From assembly GCA_017548045.1 (NCBI GenBank), contig JAFYNR010000040.1, forward strand, positions 21,968 through 85,967: a DNA stretch of 64,000 bases. Direction: 5' to 3'. Under the pieces are notes generated by a model. It made no database searches. It was not told the DNA's origin and saw nothing but the letters and a program-made list of their open reading frames with translations. This document shows positions 59,197 to 64,000 of the stretch, piece by piece (positions within the stretch are counted from its first letter, which is position 1; each line of letters begins with the position of its first letter). Source of the stretch: Clostridia bacterium (GTDB taxonomy: Bacteria; Bacillota; Clostridia; Oscillospirales; Acutalibacteraceae). The position numbers and the translations under genes were made by a program.

Positions 59197-60750
59197 ATGA
59201 AAAAAATCGCAAAAATTCTTTGCCTTATTCTTTCGCTGGCAACGGTACTGTCCTGCATTGGTATATCCGCCTCTGCGACAGGTGAGGGCTACCTTACTCT
59301 CAGAGCTTATGACGGCTTTGCGGTTGTGACAAGCTGCCTTTCAACAGCATCTGGCGAAATAGATATTCCCGATACATATAGCGGAATGCCTGTTACTCAG
59401 ATAGGCAACAGTGCCTTCAGCGGATGCACAAGAATAACCAAAATAACCGTACCTTCAAGCGTGACAAAGGTGGGCAATTCGGCTTTCAGTAATTGCGATA
59501 AGCTTGAGGCCGTTATATTTGAAGGCGATACCTGCACCTTCGGCACGGAAGCATTCTACAACTGCCGTTCAATCGGTGAACTTACTCTGCCCGCAAACAC
59601 AAAAACCATTTCTCAGAGAATGTTCAACGGCTGCACCTCGCTTGATAATTTTTTGATTCCCGAATCCGTAACGTCAATCGGCAATGAAGCCTTCGGTCTT
59701 TGCGGAAGTCTTACGGAAATCACAATTCCCTCAGCAGTAACCTCCGTAGGTAAGAATGCGTTTATCGGATGTAATTCAATAAGCTCATTCAACGTTGCAG
59801 GCGGCAACACGGTATACAGCAGTTCAAACGGTGTTCTTTACGGCCCCGACACTTCAACGGGCAAAAAAGCGCTTCTTCAGTATCCCAACGCAAAGTCGGG
59901 TGCGTCCTATACGGTTCTCAGCGGCACAAAGGTTATTGCCGATTATGCTTTCGGTGATAATTCAACGCTTACAAAAGTAACCCTTCCTTCGGGACTTGAA
60001 ATTCTTGATAATTTTGCATTCTACAAATGTAAGAAACTTGCTGATATCCAGCTTCCTTCAACGGTAACAAAGCTTGGTTCACAGTCCTTCGGCAGATGTG
60101 ATGCACTCAGAACAATCACAATTCCCTCAAACGTCGAAACCTTTGAAAGTGCCTTCTATATGTCGTCACTTGAATCCGTGATTATTCAGAACGGTGTTAC
60201 CGAAATCGGAACAAAAAGCTTTGAGGATTGCACAAAGCTTACAAGCGTTTCAATTCCCGCGAGCGTTAAAACAATCGGAATAGGTGCCTTCAAGGGCTGT
60301 ACTTCTCTCGGAGATTTCAACGTGCCTTCAACGGTAACGACCATTGAAAGAGGAGCTTTCACTGAGTGTGAAAATATTACTCTTGTTGTTGAAAGCGGCT
60401 CTGCTGCGCATACGTATGCGGTTGAGAATTCCGTGAATTACAGAATAAGAGGCGAGGGTGAGAAAACGGTTAAATCTGTTTCGGTGCTTACTCTCCCCAA
60501 TAAAACAAGCTATTACTACAAGGATTCTCTGGATACCACAGGTCTCAAGCTTTCGGTTACGTATACCGACGGCTCAACCGAAACCGTTACAAGCGGATAT
60601 GAAGTAAACACCTCCACACTTGCCAAAACGGGCGCACAGGTTATTGAAGTAACGTACGAAGGCTGCACCGCACAGTTCAGCGTCAACGTTTCATATGCCT
60701 GGTGGCAGTGGATAATTATGATTTTCCTGTTGGGTATATTCTGGTATTGA
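59197..60750 (+). CDS. BspA-like leucine-rich-repeat surface protein
   Basis: This 517-residue exported protein has a signal peptide (residues 1-27, ending ISASA). About eleven BspA-type (LRR_5) repeats follow, with the pattern IGNSAFSGCTRITKITVPSS (about residues 60-400), then one Ig-like domain (about 415-495, KSVSVLTLPNKTSYYYKDSL). The C-terminus ends in a hydrophobic, tryptophan-rich tail: YAWWQWIIMIFLLGIFWY, with no basic residues after it and no LPxTG. BspA-like proteins usually bind host or bacterial surface partners. The ATG at 59197 follows GGGGG. A terminator follows, shared with trmD. Confidence 0.85.
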   Translation: MKKIAKILCLILSLATVLSCIGISASATGEGYLTLRAYDGFAVVTSCLSTASGEIDIPDTYSGMPVTQIGNSAFSGCTRITKITVPSSVTKVGNSAFSNCDKLEAVIFEGDTCTFGTEAFYNCRSIGELTLPANTKTISQRMFNGCTSLDNFLIPESVTSIGNEAFGLCGSLTEITIPSAVTSVGKNAFIGCNSISSFNVAGGNTVYSSSNGVLYGPDTSTGKKALLQYPNAKSGASYTVLSGTKVIADYAFGDNSTLTKVTLPSGLEILDNFAFYKCKKLADIQLPSTVTKLGSQSFGRCDALRTITIPSNVETFESAFYMSSLESVIIQNGVTEIGTKSFEDCTKLTSVSIPASVKTIGIGAFKGCTSLGDFNVPSTVTTIERGAFTECENITLVVESGSAAHTYAVENSVNYRIRGEGEKTVKSVSVLTLPNKTSYYYKDSLDTTGLKLSVTYTDGSTETVTSGYEVNTSTLAKTGAQVIEVTYEGCTAQFSVNVSYAWWQWIIMIFLLGIFWY

Positions 60751-60761
60751 TAATAAAAATG

Positions 60762-60796
60762 AAAACCACCGAGGTCATCAGACTTCGGTGGTTTTT
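60762..60796. terminator. Bidirectional terminator between the BspA-like gene and trmD
   Basis: AAAACCACCGA (60762-60772) pairs with TCGGTGGTTTT (60785-60795). It covers the trmD stop codon and can terminate both convergent transcripts. Confidence 0.85.
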
Positions 60797-61515
60797 AGTT
60801 TATCAAGATATTCTTTATCTTTCTTTGTCAGCTCTGCTTTTTCAAGCATATCGGGACGGCGCTCAAGAGTACGCTTAAGGCTTTGCTCTCTCTGCCATTT
60901 CTGAATGTTGGCGTGATGACCCGAAATAAGCACGTCGGGAACTTTCTCACCGTGCCACTCAAAGGGGCGTGTATACTGCGGATATTCAAGCAGACCCGAA
61001 TAGTGGCTTTCAAGAGTGAATGCATCCTCATTGGCGAGCACGCCGGGGAGCATTCTTGAAATGCTGTCTGCAAGAATAAGGGCAGGCAGTTCGCCGCCGG
61101 TGAGCACGTAATCGCCGATTGAAATTTCTTCATCAACGATTTCATCAATTACCCTTTGGTCAATGCCTTCGTAATGACCGCAAAGCAGTGCTATGTTATC
61201 AAGCTTCGAAAGCTCTTTTACCTTTTCCTGAGTCAGAGTTTTGCCCTGAGGGGAGAGATAAATAAGATGAGGTCTTGTGCCTGTTTCCTCGCAAAGTGCG
61301 GCAAAGCAATCGTATATGGGCTGAGTCTGCATAATCATTCCCGTGCCGCCGCCGTAAGGTGCATCGTCAACGCGGTTATGCTTATCGAGAGTATAATCTC
61401 TGATATTGCGGCAGTTGATTTCAACGCATCCGTTTGCTCTCGCTCTGCCTATAATGCTTTCACCCAGTACGCTTTCGCACATTTCGGGGAAAAGGGTTAA
61501 AATATCAATCCTCAT
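60778..61515 (-). CDS. trmD: tRNA (guanine-37-N1)-methyltransferase
   Basis: This 245-residue SPOUT methyltransferase makes m1G37, which prevents frameshifting. The [22 protein letters not shown] start, [26 protein letters not shown] and [28 protein letters not shown] knot motifs are all present. The ATG at 61515 lies inside the last codons of rimM (11-nt overlap). It is the last gene of the operon. The usual next gene in this operon, rplS, is not here. Confidence 0.96.
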   Translation of the reverse strand: MRIDILTLFPEMCESVLGESIIGRARANGCVEINCRNIRDYTLDKHNRVDDAPYGGGTGMIMQTQPIYDCFAALCEETGTRPHLIYLSPQGKTLTQEKVKELSKLDNIALLCGHYEGIDQRVIDEIVDEEISIGDYVLTGGELPALILADSISRMLPGVLANEDAFTLESHYSGLLEYPQYTRPFEWHGEKVPDVLISGHHANIQKWQREQSLKRTLERRPDMLEKAELTKKDKEYLDKLKTTEV

Positions 61516-62026
61516 GGTCAAAAATACCTTTCAGCGGTCTGATAACAATACGGTTATTCGCAACGTCTGTTTCAATAACAACGTCGGGGATGGAGGGAAT
61601 GAGATATTCCTTACCGTCCTCAGCTTTTATATGCCACACGTCGTTTGCGCCCGTTTCGCTTACGTCCGTCAGAGTGCCGTATACCTTTTCGGGGCAGTCG
61701 GCATCGTAAACAGTGCAGCCCTTAAGCTCTGCAATGAAATACGTGCCCTCGGGCAGCTTTGCATCACTACGCTTCATATAGAGAATTTTACCTCTCATTT
61801 TCTGAGCTTTTTCAACCGTATCAATATCCTTTACCGTCAACAAAACAATGTTGCCGTGCGGCCTTGCAGATTTAATCTGCACCGCACAGCCTTCATTGCT
61901 GTCCAGATATAAGGTTTTGAATTTTGTTACAAATTCGGGTGAATCGCACCACGGATTAAGGCGCATTTCGCCTCTTATTCCGTGAGTGCCTACTATTTCA
62001 CCGATTTCAAGAAATTCTTTAATCAA
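61505..62026 (-). CDS. rimM: Ribosome maturation factor RimM
   Basis: This 173-residue factor binds ribosomal protein S19 and assists 30S maturation. It has an N-terminal RimM domain beginning [19 protein letters not shown], followed by a PRC-barrel (about residues 95-173) with ELKGCTVYD and [20 protein letters not shown]. The start is a TTG at 62026, overlapping the end of khpA by 8 nt; no ATG lies upstream of the conserved start and no strong ribosome site is seen, so coupling is likely. Confidence 0.94.
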   Translation of the reverse strand: MIKEFLEIGEIVGTHGIRGEMRLNPWCDSPEFVTKFKTLYLDSNEGCAVQIKSARPHGNIVLLTVKDIDTVEKAQKMRGKILYMKRSDAKLPEGTYFIAELKGCTVYDADCPEKVYGTLTDVSETGANDVWHIKAEDGKEYLIPSIPDVVIETDVANNRIVIRPLKGIFDHED

Positions 62027-62252
62027 TTTCTACAACAACCCTTGTGTCCTGACGAGTTGCGGCTGCACGCATAACGGTGCGGATAGCCTTTGCAATTCTT
62101 CCCTGCTTGCCGATAACTCTGCCCATATCAGCCTCACCGACGTGAAGGTGATATACAACAGTGCCGTCCTCAGCAGGCTCGTCAACAGTAACAGTTACCG
62201 CTGCGGGGTCGTCAACAAGACCCTGAGCGATGCTTACAAGTAAATCCTTCAT
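62019..62252 (-). CDS. khpA: KH-domain RNA-binding protein KhpA
   Basis: This 77-residue protein is a single KH domain with the RNA-binding GxxG loop in RVIGKQGRIAKAIRTVM (GKQG). KhpA usually pairs with KhpB (Jag) and influences cell elongation and RNA biology. It sits in its conserved position between rpsP and rimM. Length is normal. Confidence 0.93.
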   Translation of the reverse strand: MKDLLVSIAQGLVDDPAAVTVTVDEPAEDGTVVYHLHVGEADMGRVIGKQGRIAKAIRTVMRAAATRQDTRVVVEID

Positions 62253-62273
62253 TGCGTTACCTCGTATTAAGGA

Positions 62274-62516
62274 TTAAAGAACGCCTTCTTTTTTAAGGAT
62301 AGCCTTAACAGTGTCTGTGGGCTGTGCGCCGTTAGCAATCCACTGCTTTGCCTTCTCAGCGTCTACCTTGATCTCTGAGGGAGTTGCAACGGGGTTGTAG
62401 GTGCCGATTTCCTCGATGAATCTGCCGTCACGGGGATATCTTGAATCTGCAACAACGATACGGTAGAAGGGAGCCTTCTTTGCGCCCATGCGGCGAAGTC
62501 TGATTTTTACTGCCAT
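62274..62516 (-). CDS. rpsP: 30S ribosomal protein S16
   Basis: This 80-residue ribosomal protein is recognised by [40 protein letters not shown] and the end [11 protein letters not shown]16 stabilises the 5' domain of the 30S subunit. The ATG at 62516 is preceded by GGAGGAA and gives the conserved MAVKIRLRR start; a start five codons upstream is rejected. Confidence 0.97.
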   Translation of the reverse strand: MAVKIRLRRMGAKKAPFYRIVVADSRYPRDGRFIEEIGTYNPVATPSEIKVDAEKAKQWIANGAQPTDTVKAILKKEGVL

Positions 62517-62580
62517 GATAAATTCCTCCAAAAATAAAAATTAACAAAATTAATGTATAATGTATCAGCTTTGTGCTGTA

Positions 62581-63942
62581 TTACATTCCGAACTGTGAAG
62601 GGTCGAAGCCCGCGGGCATCTGAAAATGCTGTTTTCTGCGGCGCTTTCCGCCCTTTTTGCCGCCGAGCTGTTTGAACATTTTCTGCATCTGTTTATACTG
62701 ACTGAGAAGTCTGTTGACGTCTTCAATGCTCTGTCCGCAGCCTGCCGCAATTCTCTTTTTGCGCGAGGGATTAATGATATCCGGGTTTGTGCGTTCTTTT
62801 TCAGTCATCGAAAGGATGATAGCCTTAAGACGGTCAAACTTGCGCTCATCAACCTCAATATCCTTTGCCTTTTTGCCTATACCGGGAATCATTCCGAGAA
62901 GGTCCTGAATGGAGCCCATCTTACGGATTTGTTCAAACTGGTCAAGCAAATCGTTGAGATCGAATTTGTTCTGCAAGAGCTTCTTTTCGAGTTCTTCTGC
63001 TTTTTTCTCATCAATAGCCATTTCAGCTTTTTCAATGAGTGAAAGAACGTCGCCCATGCCGAGAATTCTTGAAGCCATTCTGTCAGGATGGAAAACATCA
63101 AGATTTTCGAGTTTCTCGCCCATACCGACAAACTTAATCGGTTTACCCGTTACGGCTCTTGCCGAAAGAGCGGCACCGCCTCTGGTGTCACCGTCAAGCT
63201 TTGTGAGAATAAGACCGTCAATTCCGAGAGCCTCATCAAAAGCTGTTGCAACATTAACTGCGTCCTGACCTGTCATTGCGTCAACAACAAGAAGAATTTC
63301 GTGGGGCTTAACTTCGGCTTTTACAGCCTTGAGCTCATCCATGAGTTCTTCGTCAACATGAAGACGGCCGGCAGTATCGAGGATAACATAGTCGTAACCG
63401 TGTTCCTTCGAGTATGCAATTGCTTCTTTTGCAATCTGAACGGGATTTGTCTGACCCATTTCAAAAACGGGAGCACCGACTTGTTCACCGACAACCTGAA
63501 GCTGTTTGATAGCTGCGGGTCTGTAAATATCGCAAGCTACGAGAAGGGGACGGTGGTTATCCTTTTTAAGCATAAGTGCAAGTTTTGCACAGTGAGTTGT
63601 TTTACCTGAACCCTGAAGTCCGCACATAAGGACAACTGTTGGGGGATGGTTTGCATAAGCAAGGCGGCTCTTTGTTCCGCCCATGAGTGCCACGAGCTCC
63701 TCTTTAACGATTTTGATAACCATCTGAGAGGGAGTGAGGCTTTCCATAACCTTTTCGCCAATTGCTTTTTCGGTTACGGTGTTAGTGAAATCCTTGGCAA
63801 CCTTGTAGTTAACGTCAGCTTCAAGAAGAGCCATACGGACTTCACGCATTGCAGAGCGTACATCAGATTCGGTAAGGCTGCCCTTACTTTTAAGATTTTT
63901 AAACGCAGACTCAAGTCTTTCCGAAAGTCCTTCAAATGCCAA
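62581..63942 (-). CDS. ffh: Signal recognition particle protein Ffh
   Basis: This 453-residue SRP GTPase brings ribosomes making membrane proteins to FtsY. It has the N-domain (residues 1-85), the G-domain with GLQGSGKTT (about 108-116), DTAGRLHVDEELM and TKLDGDTRGGAALS, and a methionine-rich M-domain ending KMFKQLGGKKGGKRRRKQHF. I chose the TTG at 63942 because GAGGTGA lies six bases before it and it gives the standard MAFEGLSERL start; the GTG at 63951 lies inside that ribosome site. It opens the visible part of the operon; the sequence from 63952 to 64000 probably holds the end of an upstream gene that cannot be identified. Confidence 0.96.
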   Translation of the reverse strand: MAFEGLSERLESAFKNLKSKGSLTESDVRSAMREVRMALLEADVNYKVAKDFTNTVTEKAIGEKVMESLTPSQMVIKIVKEELVALMGGTKSRLAYANHPPTVVLMCGLQGSGKTTHCAKLALMLKKDNHRPLLVACDIYRPAAIKQLQVVGEQVGAPVFEMGQTNPVQIAKEAIAYSKEHGYDYVILDTAGRLHVDEELMDELKAVKAEVKPHEILLVVDAMTGQDAVNVATAFDEALGIDGLILTKLDGDTRGGAALSARAVTGKPIKFVGMGEKLENLDVFHPDRMASRILGMGDVLSLIEKAEMAIDEKKAEELEKKLLQNKFDLNDLLDQFEQIRKMGSIQDLLGMIPGIGKKAKDIEVDERKFDRLKAIILSMTEKERTNPDIINPSRKKRIAAGCGQSIEDVNRLLSQYKQMQKMFKQLGGKKGGKRRRKQHFQMPAGFDPSQFGM

Positions 63943-64000
63943 TGTTTTCACCTCGGTTTATATAATATGTATATGTATCTCAGCTTTCGAGCATTGTCAT

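Noticed and set aside
1-64000. CRISPR arrays, insertion sequences, prophage, tRNA and rRNA genes
   Set aside because: I looked for regular repeats, transposase or integrase frames and cloverleaf sequences and saw none that could be supported.
63952-64000. End of an upstream gene such as ylxM or ftsY
   Set aside because: Too few codons are visible; more than one minus-strand frame ends here, so it cannot be assigned.

Overview
This window reads as chromosomal DNA of a Gram-positive anaerobe of the class Clostridia, probably a gut-associated Oscillospirales/Ruminococcaceae-type organism. The grounds are the ctsR-mcsA-mcsB-clpC operon, the ffh-rpsP-khpA-rimM-trmD operon, an HPr with both His15 and Ser46, a DarA-type c-di-AMP receptor, strong AGGAGG ribosome sites, consensus TTGACA/TATAAT promoters, occasional TTG starts, and a BspA-like leucine-rich surface protein. 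The taxonomic placement is inference from gene content; no rRNA or tRNA gene is visible. I see no transposase, integrase, phage gene, CRISPR array or pseudogene.

Layout. 1-3.7 kb (minus): a partial zinc-ribbon membrane protein, then an operon of a putative HExxH membrane metallopeptidase, a GPH sugar symporter, a DUF4364 regulator and araD. 3.8-6.6 kb (minus): TIM-barrel isomerase, GtrA and a secreted SH3-repeat protein. 6.7-9.6 kb (plus): an S51 peptidase, a YabE-like G5/3D cell-wall protein and HPr. 9.6-16.6 kb (minus): a P-loop kinase, a second GPH symporter, a uracil/xanthine permease, a GH36 alpha-galactosidase and a free-standing acyltransferase domain. 16.8-24.8 kb (plus): a heterodimeric ABC exporter, a polar amino-acid ABC importer, a YfcE-like phosphodiesterase and an unrecognised polytopic membrane protein. 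25.6-30.5 kb (plus): an aminotransferase with trpS, then argG and argH behind probable ArgR sites. 30.6-34.6 kb: lipoprotein, ceramidase-like protein, trmL, pth. 34.7-39.2 kb (minus): the CtsR heat-shock operon with a multi-repeat operator. 39.5-47.1 kb: EamA transporter; then an ABC exporter with an N-terminal extra domain, DUF1854 protein, DarA and a secreted phosphoesterase; then the yabB-like methyltransferase and rsmI. 47.2-52.2 kb: rarA, an SGNH hydrolase, cca and a FemX-like protein, and an ArsC/Spx-family protein. 52.2-60.8 kb: an XRE regulator with a GH29 fucosidase, a large glycosidase with a purple-acid-phosphatase-like protein, and a BspA-like surface protein. 60.8-64 kb (minus): the trmD-to-ffh operon.

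How it fits together. A recurring theme is use of imported glycans. The two GPH symporters, AraD, the GH36, GH29 and GH106-like enzymes, and the SGNH hydrolase all lack export signals, so they suggest uptake of oligosaccharides and cleavage inside the cell. A second theme is the cell envelope: SH3-repeat protein, G5/3D protein, FemX-like protein and BspA-like protein. The rest is housekeeping translation and proteostasis.

Most intergenic regions hold readable promoters and factor-independent terminators. The most informative regulatory regions are the CtsR repeats at 39.2 kb, the ARG-box-like sites at 27.9 kb and a 24-bp perfect palindrome on the XRE promoter at 54.2 kb. The best candidates for something little described are the HEYGH membrane peptidase (3.2-3.7 kb), the ABC/DUF1854/DarA cluster (41.6-44.7 kb), the free-standing E2-type acyltransferase domain (15.7-16.6 kb) and the 495-residue membrane protein (23.3-24.8 kb).
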